A stretch of DNA of 64,000 bases, from the NCBI RefSeq assembly GCF_900105245.1, contig NZ_FNSZ01000001.1, positions 4,030,001-4,094,000 of the forward strand. Reading direction: 5' to 3'. The notes below the pieces were generated by a model that saw only the letters and a program-made list of their open reading frames with translations, did no database searches and was not told the DNA's origin. The stretch's first letter is position 1, and every line of letters starts with the position of its first letter. Below, piece after piece: positions 30,697 to 39,691 of this stretch. Source of the DNA: Streptomyces sp. 1222.5 (lineage in GTDB: Bacteria; Actinomycetota; Actinomycetes; Streptomycetales; Streptomycetaceae). The position numbers were made by a program, and so were the translations under genes.

Positions 30697-33255
30697 ATGA
30701 GCCCCGAGGCCTCCTCAGCCCCTCGCTCCCTCGCGGAAGCGCTCCGTGCCAGGGACGATGCCTCCCTGGGCGCCCTCCTGCGCAGCAGGCCGGATCTCAT
30801 CACCCCCGTACCGACCGATCTCACCCAGCTGGCCACCCGGGCCGGCACCCGCGCCTCGGTGCTGCGCGCCCTGGAACGGCTGGACCGGTTCGCGCTCCAG
30901 ACCGCCGAGGCGCTGGCCGTGGCCCCGGACCCGGCGTCGTACGACACCCTGCTCGGGCTGATGGCCGGGGACGCGGGGGACGAGGCCGTCGCCGGTGCGC
31001 TGCCGCACGCCGTCGCCACCCTGCGCGAGCAGGCGCTGGTGTGGGGCGACGACCGGCGGCTGCGGCTCGTCCGCACCGCGCGGGAACTGCTCGCGCCGTC
31101 CCCGCAGCACCCCTCTCCGACGGGCCTCGGGCCGTCCGTGCAGGAGGCCACCTCGGGCATGTCGCCGGGCCGGATCCAGGAGATCGTGACGACGGCCGGG
31201 CTGCCCTCGACCCATGACTCGGTGTCGGCCGTCGCCGCGCTGACCGGGCTGTTCACGCACCGCAGGAAGATGGCGCGGCTGCTCGCCGAGGCGCCGGAGG
31301 GCGGCCTGGAGGTGCTGTCCCGGCTGGTGTGGGGCCCGCCGTACGGGCAGGTCACCCCCGAACCGGCCGCGCATCTGCGCTGGCTGCTCGACCGGGGCCT
31401 GCTGCTGCCGACCGCGCCCGGCACGGTCGTGCTGCCCCGGGAGGTCGCCCTGCATCTGCGCGCGGGCCGGGCGCACCGGGCGCCCGAGCCGCTGCCGCCC
31501 GTCGTGGAGCCGGCCGCGACGCACAGTCCACAAGTGGTGGACGCGACGGCGGCCGGGCAGGCGTACACCGCGCTCGCCACCGTCGAGGAGCTGCTGAAGG
31601 ACTGGGACGAGGGCGGTCCGGCCGTGCTGCGCGCCGGGGGCCTGAGCGTGCGGGACCTCAAGCGGACCGCCGTCGCCCTGGACGTCTCCGAACCGGTCGC
31701 CGCCTTCTGGGTCGAACTGGCCTACGCCGCCGGTCTGCTCGCCTCCGACGGCGAGGCCGACGAGCGGTACGCGGCCACCCCCGCCTACGACGAGTGGCTG
31801 GAGCGGCCCCCCGCCGAGCGCTGGGCCCGGCTGGCGGAGGCATGGCTGTCGGCCACCCGGACGCCGGGGCTGGTCGGCGGCCGGGACGCGAAGGACCGCA
31901 CGCTCTCCGCGCTCGGCCCGGGCCTCGACCGCTCGGCCGCCGTCGAGGTGCGGCACCGGGTGCTGAGCCTGCTGGCCGCGCTGCCGCGGGGTGGCGCCCC
32001 GGACGCCGGGTCGGTGCTGGCCCGGCTGCGCTGGGAGCGGCCGCTGCGGGGCCCGCAGCGGGACGGCGGCGAGGACGATCTGCGCACCCGGCTGGCGCGC
32101 TGGACCCTCGCGGAGGCCGAGCAGCTGGGCGTGACCGGCCGCGGCGCGCTGTCCGCACACGGTCGCGCCCTCCTCGGCGCGCCGGCCGCGGCCGGCGCGC
32201 ACGCCCCGGGCTCCGCCGAGGCCGCCGCGGTCTCCTCCGGCCCCGGTGACAAGCTCCCGGTGCACCACCACCGTCCACCGGCGGCCCGTGCGCCGCTCTC
32301 CCCCGCCGAGCAGGCACTCGCCACGACGGCCGCCGCCCGGCTGCTCGCCCCGCTCCTCCCCGAACCCCTGGACCACGTGCTGCTCCAGGCCGACCTGACG
32401 GCGGTGGCCCCGGGCCCGCTCCAGCGCCCGCTCGCGGACATGCTGGGCGTGCTCGCCGAGGTGGAGTCCAAGGGCGGGGCCACGGTCTACCGGTTCACCC
32501 CGGCCTCGGTCCGCCGCGCCCTGGACGCCGGCCGGGCCGCCGCCGACCTGCACGCCTTCCTCAGCCGGCACTCCCGTACGCCGGTCCCGCAGCCGCTCGC
32601 GTATCTGATCGACGACGTGGCCCGCAAGCACGGCCATCTGCGGGTGGGCGCGGCCTCGGCGTACGTGCGCTGCGACGACGACACGCTGCTGGGCGAGATC
32701 CTCGCCGACAAGCGCGGCGCCGCCCTGCGCCTGCGCCGGCTCGCCCCGACCGTGCTCGCCTCCCAGTCCGACCCGGCGGCGCTGCTGGAGGGCCTGCGCG
32801 CGATGGGTTACGCACCGGCCGCGGAGTCCGCCGAGGGCGACGTCGTGATCACCCGCGCCCACGCCCACCGGACGCCGCCGCGCACCGCGCCCGAGCCGGT
32901 CCCGGACGGGCCGCCGCCGCCCGACGGCACGCTCCTCACGGCGGCGATCCGCGCGATCCGGGCGGGCGACATGGCCGCGACCACCCCGCGCAAGACCACG
33001 GGCACGCCCCTGACCGGCGGCGAGCTGCCCCGCACGTCCTCCGCCGAGACCCTCGCCACCGTGCAGGCCGCCGTCCTCACCGGCGAGTCCCTGTGGATCG
33101 GCTACGTCAACGCCGAGGGCACCGCCAGTCAGCGCGTCATCGCCCCCATCCGGGTCGAGGGCGGCTTCGTGACGGCGTACGACCACACCGCGGACGAGGT
33201 CCGGACGTACCCGCTGCACCGGATCACCGGGGTCGCCGAGCTGGCGGACGACTGA
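30697..33255 (+). CDS. helicase-associated (Helicase_C_3) protein, XPB neighbour
   Basis: 852 residues from ATG 30697 (MSPEASSAPRSLAEALRARD). I recognise the actinobacterial protein with an XPB/Ssl2-type helicase-associated C-terminal domain (YRFTPASVRRALDAG, PLAYLIDDVARKHGHLRVG, LRRLAPTVLASQSDP) and a WYL-like last strand region (SLWIGYVNAEGTASQRVIAP). There is no Walker A or DEAD box, so it is not itself a helicase. It lies 694 bases upstream of the XPB helicase gene on the same strand, separated only by one short opposed gene, which suggests a joint role in DNA repair or in transcription-coupled processes. Exact function unknown. Confidence 0.82.
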   Translation: MSPEASSAPRSLAEALRARDDASLGALLRSRPDLITPVPTDLTQLATRAGTRASVLRALERLDRFALQTAEALAVAPDPASYDTLLGLMAGDAGDEAVAGALPHAVATLREQALVWGDDRRLRLVRTARELLAPSPQHPSPTGLGPSVQEATSGMSPGRIQEIVTTAGLPSTHDSVSAVAALTGLFTHRRKMARLLAEAPEGGLEVLSRLVWGPPYGQVTPEPAAHLRWLLDRGLLLPTAPGTVVLPREVALHLRAGRAHRAPEPLPPVVEPAATHSPQVVDATAAGQAYTALATVEELLKDWDEGGPAVLRAGGLSVRDLKRTAVALDVSEPVAAFWVELAYAAGLLASDGEADERYAATPAYDEWLERPPAERWARLAEAWLSATRTPGLVGGRDAKDRTLSALGPGLDRSAAVEVRHRVLSLLAALPRGGAPDAGSVLARLRWERPLRGPQRDGGEDDLRTRLARWTLAEAEQLGVTGRGALSAHGRALLGAPAAAGAHAPGSAEAAAVSSGPGDKLPVHHHRPPAARAPLSPAEQALATTAAARLLAPLLPEPLDHVLLQADLTAVAPGPLQRPLADMLGVLAEVESKGGATVYRFTPASVRRALDAGRAAADLHAFLSRHSRTPVPQPLAYLIDDVARKHGHLRVGAASAYVRCDDDTLLGEILADKRGAALRLRRLAPTVLASQSDPAALLEGLRAMGYAPAAESAEGDVVITRAHAHRTPPRTAPEPVPDGPPPPDGTLLTAAIRAIRAGDMAATTPRKTTGTPLTGGELPRTSSAETLATVQAAVLTGESLWIGYVNAEGTASQRVIAPIRVEGGFVTAYDHTADEVRTYPLHRITGVAELADD

Positions 33256-33262
33256 GGCCGTC

Positions 33263-33796
33263 TCAGCAGTCCCCGACCGGCGCGTTTGCGGGCAGCCCGA
33301 AGTGCGTGCGGGCCGCGGCCGCCAGGGCGGCGGACGGCTCCGCCGGGCCGGGCTCGGCGAGCGGACCGAAGTGGTCCGCCACCCAGCGCCCGTACCCCTC
33401 GCCGTCCGGCGGCTCCTCCCGCGTCACCACGCGGTAGCCGCCGCGCCCGTCCCGCTCCAGCCGCACCACCTGCGGGCCGGCGGCGCCACCGCACTCCTCC
33501 AGCGTGCCCGCCCGCACCCCGTACTCCAGACACAGCGTCGTCACGCCCGCCCGTACGACGCCCTCGTGCTCGTCGAGGTCCCGTGCGTCGGCCCGGCAGA
33601 ACCACCGCGCGTGCAGCGCCGGCTCCGCCTCCCCGGAGCCGCTGCCCCGCGAGTCGGCCACCAGCCGGGCCTCGATCACCGGCCGCACCCGGCCCCACAG
33701 GTGCTCGTCGACGCCACCCGGCCCCGCCGCCCACACCCCCGTCGCGACCAGCACCACCGTCGCGGCCAGCCCTGTCCCCCACCTGCCTGCCGACAT
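33263..33796 (-). CDS. membrane-anchored or secreted protein of unknown function
   Basis: 177 residues from ATG 33796, eight bases behind GGAGG. The N terminus (MSAGRWGTGLAATVVLVATGVWAAG) is a signal anchor or signal peptide. The mature part has three Cys (WFCRADARDLDEHEG, LCLEYGV, EECGGAAGPQ) and ends with a Cys as last residue, and contains the strand pair VVRLERDGRGGYRVVTREE. I do not recognise the family. It sits on the minus strand between the two XPB-related genes and overlaps neither; seven bases separate its stop from that of the helicase-associated gene. Confidence 0.75.
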   Translation of the reverse strand: MSAGRWGTGLAATVVLVATGVWAAGPGGVDEHLWGRVRPVIEARLVADSRGSGSGEAEPALHARWFCRADARDLDEHEGVVRAGVTTLCLEYGVRAGTLEECGGAAGPQVVRLERDGRGGYRVVTREEPPDGEGYGRWVADHFGPLAEPGPAEPSAALAAAARTHFGLPANAPVGDC

Positions 33797-33948
33797 GGTC
33801 CCCGCCTCCTGCCCCCCGGGGCGCGCCACCGCGCGCTTTCGCAGGTCAAGACCCGCGTGGGCGGCACAAGGTTGCAGCGGCCCCGCCGTGATCGTCCGCC
33901 GGTAGGGCACACTGGACGTTTGGCTGTTGTGGAAAGGGTGTGCCGCGC

Positions 33949-35592
33949 GTGAATGGTCCACTGATCGTCCAGTCGGACAAGACGCTGCTCCTGGAGGTCG
34001 ACCATGAGCGCGCCGACGACTGCCGCCGGGTGATCGCGCCCTTCGCCGAACTGGAGCGGGCGCCCGAGCACATCCACACCTACCGGGTCACCCCGCTCGG
34101 CCTGTGGAACGCGCGTGCCGCCGGGCACGACGCCGAGCAGGTCGTCGACGCCCTCGTGGAGTACAGCCGCTACCCGGTGCCGCACGCGCTGCTCGTCGAC
34201 ATCGCCGAGACGATGGACCGCTACGGCCGCCTCACCCTGTCCAAGCACCCCGCGCACGGGCTCGTGCTCACCAGCACCGACCGGCCCGTGCTGGAGGAGG
34301 TGCTGAAGTCCAAGCGGATCGCCCCGCTGGTCGGCGCCCGCCTCGACGCGGACACCGTCGTGGTGCACCCCTCCGAGCGCGGCCAGATCAAGCAGGTGCT
34401 GCTGAAGCTGGGCTGGCCCGCCGAGGACCTCGCCGGGTACGTGGACGGCGAGGCGCATCCGATCGAGCTGCTGGAGGACGGCTGGAACCTGCGGCCGTAC
34501 CAGAAGCAGGCCGTGGAGAACTTCTGGCACGGCGGCAGCGGTGTCGTGGTGCTGCCCTGCGGCGCGGGCAAGACGCTGGTCGGCGCCGGGTCCATGGCGC
34601 AGGCGAAGTCGACCACGCTGATCCTCGTCACCAACACCGTCTCCGCCCGGCAGTGGAAGCACGAGCTGGTGAAGCGGACCTCGCTCACCGAGGACGAGAT
34701 CGGCGAGTACAGCGGGACGCGGAAGGAGATCCGGCCCGTCACCATCGCCACCTACCAGGTGCTGACCACCCGGCGGAAGGGCGTCTACCCGCACCTGGAG
34801 CTGTTCGACTCCCGCGACTGGGGCCTGATCGTCTACGACGAGGTGCATCTGCTGCCGGCCCCCGTCTTCAAGTTCACCGCCGACCTCCAGGCGCGGCGGC
34901 GGCTCGGCCTGACGGCCACCCTGGTCCGTGAGGACGGCCGTGAGTCGGACGTGTTCTCGCTGATCGGGCCGAAGCGGTTCGACGCGCCCTGGAAGGAGAT
35001 CGAGGCGCAGGGCTACATCGCGCCCGCCGACTGCGTCGAGGTCCGCGTCAACCTCACCGACACCGAGCGGCTGGCGTACGCCACCGCCGAGACGGAGGAG
35101 AAGTACCGGTTCTGCGCGACCACCGCCACCAAGCGGAAGGTCACGGAGGCCATCGTCCGCCGGTTCGCCGGGCAGCAGATCCTCGTCATCGGCCAGTACA
35201 TCGACCAGCTGGACGAGCTGGGCGAGCACCTGAACGCCCCGGTGATCAAGGGCGAGACGTCCAACGCCCAGCGCGAGAAGCTCTTCGACGCCTTCCGCGA
35301 GGGCGAGATCAGCGTGCTGGTGGTCTCGAAGGTCGCCAACTTCTCCATCGACCTGCCCGAAGCCACCGTCGCCATCCAGGTGTCCGGCACCTTCGGCTCC
35401 CGGCAGGAGGAGGCCCAGCGGCTGGGGCGCGTGCTGCGGCCCAAGGCCGACGGCCACCAGGCCCACTTCTACTCGGTGGTCGCCCGCGACACCATCGACC
35501 AGGACTTCGCCGCCCACCGCCAGCGCTTCCTGGCGGAGCAGGGGTACGCGTACCGGATCGTGGACGCGGACGAGATCCTGGCGGAGGGCTAG
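33949..35592 (+). CDS. XPB-type DNA repair helicase
   Basis: 547 residues, SF2 3'-5' helicase of the bacterial XPB (ERCC3) family. Order: damage-recognition-like N-terminal domain (NGPLIVQSDKTLLLEVDH), Walker A PCGAGKT at about 202-208, DEVH box from Asp297, RED-loop segment VREDGRESDVF, and C-terminal helicase motifs (VIGQYIDQLDELGEHL, FSIDLPEATVAIQVSG, QRLGRVLRPK). GTG 33949 is preferred over a GTG at 33940 because AAGGG is ten bases upstream and too near for the latter. Probably nucleotide excision repair or promoter remodelling in actinobacteria. Confidence 0.94.
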   Translation: MNGPLIVQSDKTLLLEVDHERADDCRRVIAPFAELERAPEHIHTYRVTPLGLWNARAAGHDAEQVVDALVEYSRYPVPHALLVDIAETMDRYGRLTLSKHPAHGLVLTSTDRPVLEEVLKSKRIAPLVGARLDADTVVVHPSERGQIKQVLLKLGWPAEDLAGYVDGEAHPIELLEDGWNLRPYQKQAVENFWHGGSGVVVLPCGAGKTLVGAGSMAQAKSTTLILVTNTVSARQWKHELVKRTSLTEDEIGEYSGTRKEIRPVTIATYQVLTTRRKGVYPHLELFDSRDWGLIVYDEVHLLPAPVFKFTADLQARRRLGLTATLVREDGRESDVFSLIGPKRFDAPWKEIEAQGYIAPADCVEVRVNLTDTERLAYATAETEEKYRFCATTATKRKVTEAIVRRFAGQQILVIGQYIDQLDELGEHLNAPVIKGETSNAQREKLFDAFREGEISVLVVSKVANFSIDLPEATVAIQVSGTFGSRQEEAQRLGRVLRPKADGHQAHFYSVVARDTIDQDFAAHRQRFLAEQGYAYRIVDADEILAEG

Positions 35593-35601
35593 CCGGGCGG
35601 G

Positions 35602-35628
35602 GGCGGGCCGGGCGCTGTCCGGCCCGCC
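35602..35628. terminator. bidirectional hairpin behind XPB
   Basis: Ten-base stem GGCGGGCCGG / CCGGCCCGCC with a seven-base loop, nine bases after the XPB stop and 18 bases beyond the end of the convergent SH3-like gene. No U run, as usual for Streptomyces terminators. Confidence 0.7.
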
Positions 35629-35646
35629 GGTCCGGCGCCGTCCGGC

Positions 35647-35982
35647 CTAGAAGAACGCGTGGGTGTCCATCCAGCCCTTGGTCTTCCCGGACTTGCCGTA
35701 GTACCAGGTGGTGCCCTTCTTGTACGCGGTGCAGTACACGCGCACGTTGCTGCCCGCGAACACGGACTTCTTGACCTTGTACGAGTAGCCCGGGCCGGTG
35801 TGCATGTCGGCGTGGTCCCACTGCACGACCTGGAGAGTCTGGTCCTTGATGTTCTTGGTGCAGCCGGAGGAGTCCACGGCCGAGGCGCTGGGCGCGGCCA
35901 GGACGGTGACGCCGAGGGCGAGCGCGGTGGCGGCGGTCAGGCCGCTCACCGCCTTGCGGATCCGAAGGGTCGAGAAGGACAT
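35647..35982 (-). CDS. secreted SH3-like protein
   Basis: 111 residues. Sec signal peptide MSFSTLRIRKAVSGLTAATA with a hydrophobic core to APSASA; the mature 75 residues resemble a bacterial SH3 domain (DHADMHTGPGYSYKVKKSVF, GSNVRVYCTAYKKGTTWYY, GWMDTHAFF), with one Cys pair. Such domains bind cell-wall peptides. GGGGAAC stands five bases before ATG 35982. The start lies 37 bases inside the end of the glycosyltransferase gene upstream, so the pair is probably cotranscribed. Confidence 0.85.
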   Translation of the reverse strand: MSFSTLRIRKAVSGLTAATALALGVTVLAAPSASAVDSSGCTKNIKDQTLQVVQWDHADMHTGPGYSYKVKKSVFAGSNVRVYCTAYKKGTTWYYGKSGKTKGWMDTHAFF

Positions 35983-37115
35983 GCGGTGTTCCCCGTTTGC
36001 TCGGTCGAAAGGGTCGGACGACGGCTGATCATGCTGTCATACGCGACGGTCAGCCCGAGCACCAGGACGGGGTAGGCGGCCGCCAACGGCTGCTGCCAGT
36101 AGGGCAGTTCCAGGTCGAGGTCGCCCTCGTGGGGCACCAGCCACATGGTGCGGGCGGTGAAGACGAGGGCCACCAGCGCGGCCGTCCGGGCGTGGCCCTC
36201 CGCCCACAGCACGGCCAGCAACGGAACGCACCACACCCAGTGGTGGGTCCAGCTGATCGGGCAGATCAGCAGGGCCGTGAAGGCGGTCAGCAGGACGGCG
36301 TGGCTCTCCCGGCGGGCCCGCGCGGCCAGCGCCAGGCCCGCCACCGCCGCCAGCGCGGCCGGGAGCGCCCAGGCGGCGCCCGGCGCCGGGTCGTGCAGCA
36401 TCCGCGCGATCAGCCCTTGCAGCGACTGGTTGTCCACGATCCAGCCCTTGCCCACCCGGCCGGTCTCGTACAGGCGCCGGGTCCAGAAGTCGGCGCTCGC
36501 CACGGGGAGCAGCAGGAAGCCCGCGAGGACCGTGCAGGCGAAGGCCGCCACCGCCGTGGCCGCCTCCCGTCTGCGGCCGCGCAGGAACAGGTGCACCACG
36601 AAGACGGCCGGGGTGAGCTTGATGCCGGCCGCGACACCGAGGGCTAGGCCGCGGGCGCGGGCGCCGGGCGGCCGGGTGAGGTCCCACAGGGTCAGGCAGG
36701 CGACCGCCAGGTTGATCTGGCCGAACAGCAGCGTCTGGAAGACCGGCTCCAGCCAGAGGGCGGCGGCCGTGGCCGCGCACAGCGCCGCGGGGCCCGGGGA
36801 GCGGGACGCCAGGCGGGCGGAAAGGACGACCAGACCGGCGAGCATGAGCACGTTGCCGGCCAGGAAGACCGCCTTCAGGGCGGGGAGGGGCAGCCCGACC
36901 GCCGGGACGAAGAGGATCGCCGCGAAGGGCGGATAGGTCGCGGGAAGCCCCCACCGGGTGACCGTGAAGCCGTAGAGATCGGTGCCGTGGACGACGGCCG
37001 CGCCCTCGGCCCGGTAGACGAGGAGGTCGGCCATGGGTGCGCCGCGCAGGACGCACAGGGTGGTGAAGGAGGCGAGGGAGAGGGCGAGGAGCAATAAGGC
37101 CGTCCGTTTCCGCAC
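35946..37115 (-). CDS. glycosyltransferase family 87 mannosyltransferase-like protein
   Basis: 389 residues, about ten membrane spans; GT-C fold of the GT87/PimE type that transfers mannose from polyprenyl-phosphate to lipid or protein acceptors outside the membrane. Landmarks: YRAEGAAVVHGTDLYGF (with acidic residues of the first loop), TYPPFAAILFVP, and LFGQINLAVACLTLWDL. CPISWTHHWVWCVPLL is the conserved late loop. GTG 37115 lies 18 bases behind the stop of a 60-residue gene. The C-terminal twelve codons overlap the SH3-like gene. Acceptor unknown. Confidence 0.88.
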   Translation of the reverse strand: MRKRTALLLLALSLASFTTLCVLRGAPMADLLVYRAEGAAVVHGTDLYGFTVTRWGLPATYPPFAAILFVPAVGLPLPALKAVFLAGNVLMLAGLVVLSARLASRSPGPAALCAATAAALWLEPVFQTLLFGQINLAVACLTLWDLTRPPGARARGLALGVAAGIKLTPAVFVVHLFLRGRRREAATAVAAFACTVLAGFLLLPVASADFWTRRLYETGRVGKGWIVDNQSLQGLIARMLHDPAPGAAWALPAALAAVAGLALAARARRESHAVLLTAFTALLICPISWTHHWVWCVPLLAVLWAEGHARTAALVALVFTARTMWLVPHEGDLDLELPYWQQPLAAAYPVLVLGLTVAYDSMISRRPTLSTEQTGNTACPSRPFGSARR

Positions 37116-37133
37116 GGATGCGACCCTATGCCG

Positions 37134-37316
37134 TCACCTGCGGTGTACGCCCGCTTCCTCGCCGTACTCGCCGAGGACGGCGACCCGGAACGCGGCGGAC
37201 ACATACACCCTGACCGCGCGCAGGGCATCGCCCAGGCGGTGGTGGTGGGTGCCCGCCACGGCCGTGGCACCGGCCGGCGGCCGGACGGGGGCTGGGGAGA
37301 CGGTTGCTGCGCTCAT
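37134..37316 (-). CDS. small conserved protein upstream of the GT87 gene
   Basis: 60 residues from ATG 37316 (MSAATVSPAPVRPPAGATAV); the tail HRLGDALRAVRVYVSAAFRV and LGEYGEEAG are what I recall from small proteins at this place in other Streptomyces, but I could not check. GGAGA stands very close to the start, which is unusual. It probably forms an operon with GT87 (18-base gap) and the SH3-like gene. No membrane span or known domain; function unknown. Confidence 0.6.
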   Translation of the reverse strand: MSAATVSPAPVRPPAGATAVAGTHHHRLGDALRAVRVYVSAAFRVAVLGEYGEEAGVHRR

Positions 37317-37589
37317 GTCTCCATGGTGGAACTTCGGCCGTAAATCCGGCGTCGGTCCAGGGACCGAATTCCGGCGGGCTCCGCGTACACCCCCGGGAGG
37401 CACGGAAGCCCCTGCCCCCGGGCGGGCGGCCCCTGGGGGGAAAATCCATTGGCCTCCGCCCGCACCCGTCGCCTAAAATCTCCGCTCTTGCCCGCCTCCT
37501 CTCACGGAGTGCCGCCGCCCGGACGGAAACCGGACGGCCCCTCACGCCCCAGCCACAGGCCATGGAAGAGCAGATCCGGAGGCACTCCC

Positions 37590-39662
37590 TTGTCCACGCC
37601 CGTCCACGACCCGCTCGACGGCCCAGGCAGCCGGGCCGACGACCCGCTGGCCCGCGAACGCTCCCACCTCGCCCACTCCCGCTCCGCCCTGCGCGCCATG
37701 CGCGAGGACGTGGAGGCGCTGGACATCCGGGACGTCACCGCGAACTGGGTCAACGCCGAGGTGCTCGCCCGGCAGATCGACGAGCGCATCAAGGCGCTGG
37801 CCGACCTCAGCGACACCCCGCTGTTCTTCGGCCGGCTCGACTACCTGCACGCCCCGGGCGCGGACCGGGCGGAGGGCGCCGAGGGGGAGCGGTTCTACAT
37901 CGGGCGGCGGCATGTGCACGACGCCGACGGCGACCCCATGGTCATCGACTGGCGTGCCCCGGTCTCGCAGCCGTTCTACCGGGCGTCCAAGAAGGACCCC
38001 CTGGACGTCGGGTTGCGCCGCCGCTTCGGCTACACCGGCGGCGACCTGACCGCCTACGAGGACGAGCACCTGTCCGACCCGCAGGAGACGGCCACCACCA
38101 GCAAGCTGCTCCAGCAGGAGATCGAGCGGCCGCGCGTCGGACCGATGCGGGACATCGTCGCCACCATCCAGCCCGAGCAGGACGAGATCGTCCGCAGCGG
38201 GCTCGGCGGCACCGTCTGCGTCCAGGGCGGCCCCGGCACCGGGAAGACGGCCGTGGGTCTGCACCGGGTCGCGTATCTGCTCTACGCCCACCGGGAACGG
38301 CTCGCCCGCACCGGCACCCTCGTCATCGGGCCGAACAAGTCCTTCCTGCACTACATCGAGCAGGTCCTGCCGGCCCTCGGCGAGCTGACCGTGCAGCAGG
38401 CCACCGTGGACGACCTGGTGGCGCACGTGGAGGTGCGCGGCACGGACGAGGCCGCCGCGGCCGTCGTCAAGGGCGACGCCCGGATGGCGGAGGTGCTGCG
38501 CCGGGCCCTGTACGCGCACGTGAGCATGCCCACCGAGCCGGTGGTCGTGGTGCGCGGCTCGCGGCGCTGGCGCGTACCGGCGTACGAACTGGAAGAGCTG
38601 GTACGCGAGTTGCTGGAGCGGGACATCCGCTACGGGGCCGCGCGCGAGGCCCTGCCGCAGCGGATCGCGCACGCGGTGCTGGTGCAGATGGAGCGGTCCG
38701 GGGAGGCCCCGGACGACCGGGTCCAGGACGCCGTCGCCCGCAACAGCGCGGTGAAGGCGGCCGTGAAGGAGGTCTGGCCCGCCGTCGACCCCGCGAAGCT
38801 GGTGCTGCGGCTGCTGACCGACGCCGACTTCCTGGCCGAGCACGCCGAGGGGATCCTGGACGAGGACGAGCAGAAGACGATCCTGTGGGCGAAGCCCGTG
38901 CGCAGCGTGAAGGCGGCCCGGTGGTCGGCGGCGGACGCGGTGCTGATCGACGAGACGGCCGACCTGATCCAGCGCACCCACTCGCTCGGCCACGTGGTCC
39001 TGGACGAGGCGCAGGATCTGTCCCCGATGCAGTACCGCGCGGTCGGCCGCCGCTGCACCACGGGCAGCGCGACCGTCCTCGGCGACCTGGCGCAGGGCAC
39101 GACCCCGTGGGCGACCCGGAGCTGGGACCAGGCCCTCGCCCACCTCGGCAAGCAGGAGGGGCACATCGAGGAGCTGACCGCGGGCTTCCGTGTCCCGACG
39201 GACGTCATCGCCTACGCCTCTCGCCTGCTCCCGCACATCGCGCCCGGCCTCACCCCGGTCGCCTCGGTCCGGGAGAACCCGGGCTTCTTCGAGGTCCGCA
39301 CGGCCGCGGGGACGGGCGAGATCGTCGCCGCGTGCGAGGAGTTGCTGCGCAACGAGGGGTCGACGGGCCTGATCGCCGCGGACGCCCGCGTGCCCGCGCT
39401 CGCCGAGGCGCTGACGGCGGCCGGGATCACGTATCTGGCGCCCGGTGAGGAGACCACCCGCGAGACCCGCCTCACCCTCGTGCCGGCCTCCCTCGCCAAG
39501 GGTCTGGAGTACGACTACGTCGTCCTGGACGAACCGCGGGCCGTGGTGGACGGGGAGCCGGACGAGCGGACGGGGCTGCGCCGGCTGTACGTGGCGCTGA
39601 CCCGGGCGGTGTCCGGCCTGGTCGTGGCCCACTCGGCGCCGCTGCCCGCACAGCTGGCCTGA
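37590..39662 (+). CDS. HelD-family UvrD-like ATPase
   Basis: 690 residues from TTG 37590, seven bases behind GGAGG; no ATG or GTG nearby gives as good a site. SF1 superfamily: Walker A GGPGTGKTAVGLH at about 213-225, DEAQDLSPMQ (motif II), LGDLAQGTTPW (III), LTAGFRVP (IV) and LTLVPASLAKGLEYDYVV plus LYVALTRAV (V, VI). The N-terminal coiled coil (SHLAHSRSALRAMREDVEAL) and middle insert match actinobacterial class II HelD, which enters the RNA polymerase channels, frees stalled enzyme from nucleic acid and can displace rifampicin (HelR). I see no obvious rifamycin-associated element upstream, so a housekeeping role is more likely. Confidence 0.9.
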   Translation: MSTPVHDPLDGPGSRADDPLARERSHLAHSRSALRAMREDVEALDIRDVTANWVNAEVLARQIDERIKALADLSDTPLFFGRLDYLHAPGADRAEGAEGERFYIGRRHVHDADGDPMVIDWRAPVSQPFYRASKKDPLDVGLRRRFGYTGGDLTAYEDEHLSDPQETATTSKLLQQEIERPRVGPMRDIVATIQPEQDEIVRSGLGGTVCVQGGPGTGKTAVGLHRVAYLLYAHRERLARTGTLVIGPNKSFLHYIEQVLPALGELTVQQATVDDLVAHVEVRGTDEAAAAVVKGDARMAEVLRRALYAHVSMPTEPVVVVRGSRRWRVPAYELEELVRELLERDIRYGAAREALPQRIAHAVLVQMERSGEAPDDRVQDAVARNSAVKAAVKEVWPAVDPAKLVLRLLTDADFLAEHAEGILDEDEQKTILWAKPVRSVKAARWSAADAVLIDETADLIQRTHSLGHVVLDEAQDLSPMQYRAVGRRCTTGSATVLGDLAQGTTPWATRSWDQALAHLGKQEGHIEELTAGFRVPTDVIAYASRLLPHIAPGLTPVASVRENPGFFEVRTAAGTGEIVAACEELLRNEGSTGLIAADARVPALAEALTAAGITYLAPGEETTRETRLTLVPASLAKGLEYDYVVLDEPRAVVDGEPDERTGLRRLYVALTRAVSGLVVAHSAPLPAQLA

Positions 39663-39691
39663 GGCGGCCGCTCGCGACGCGGCACCGGCGG

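Noticed and set aside
37404..37589. Rifamycin-associated element upstream of helD
   Set aside because: I looked for the GGGGCTTGCGGCAAG-type palindrome and did not see it.
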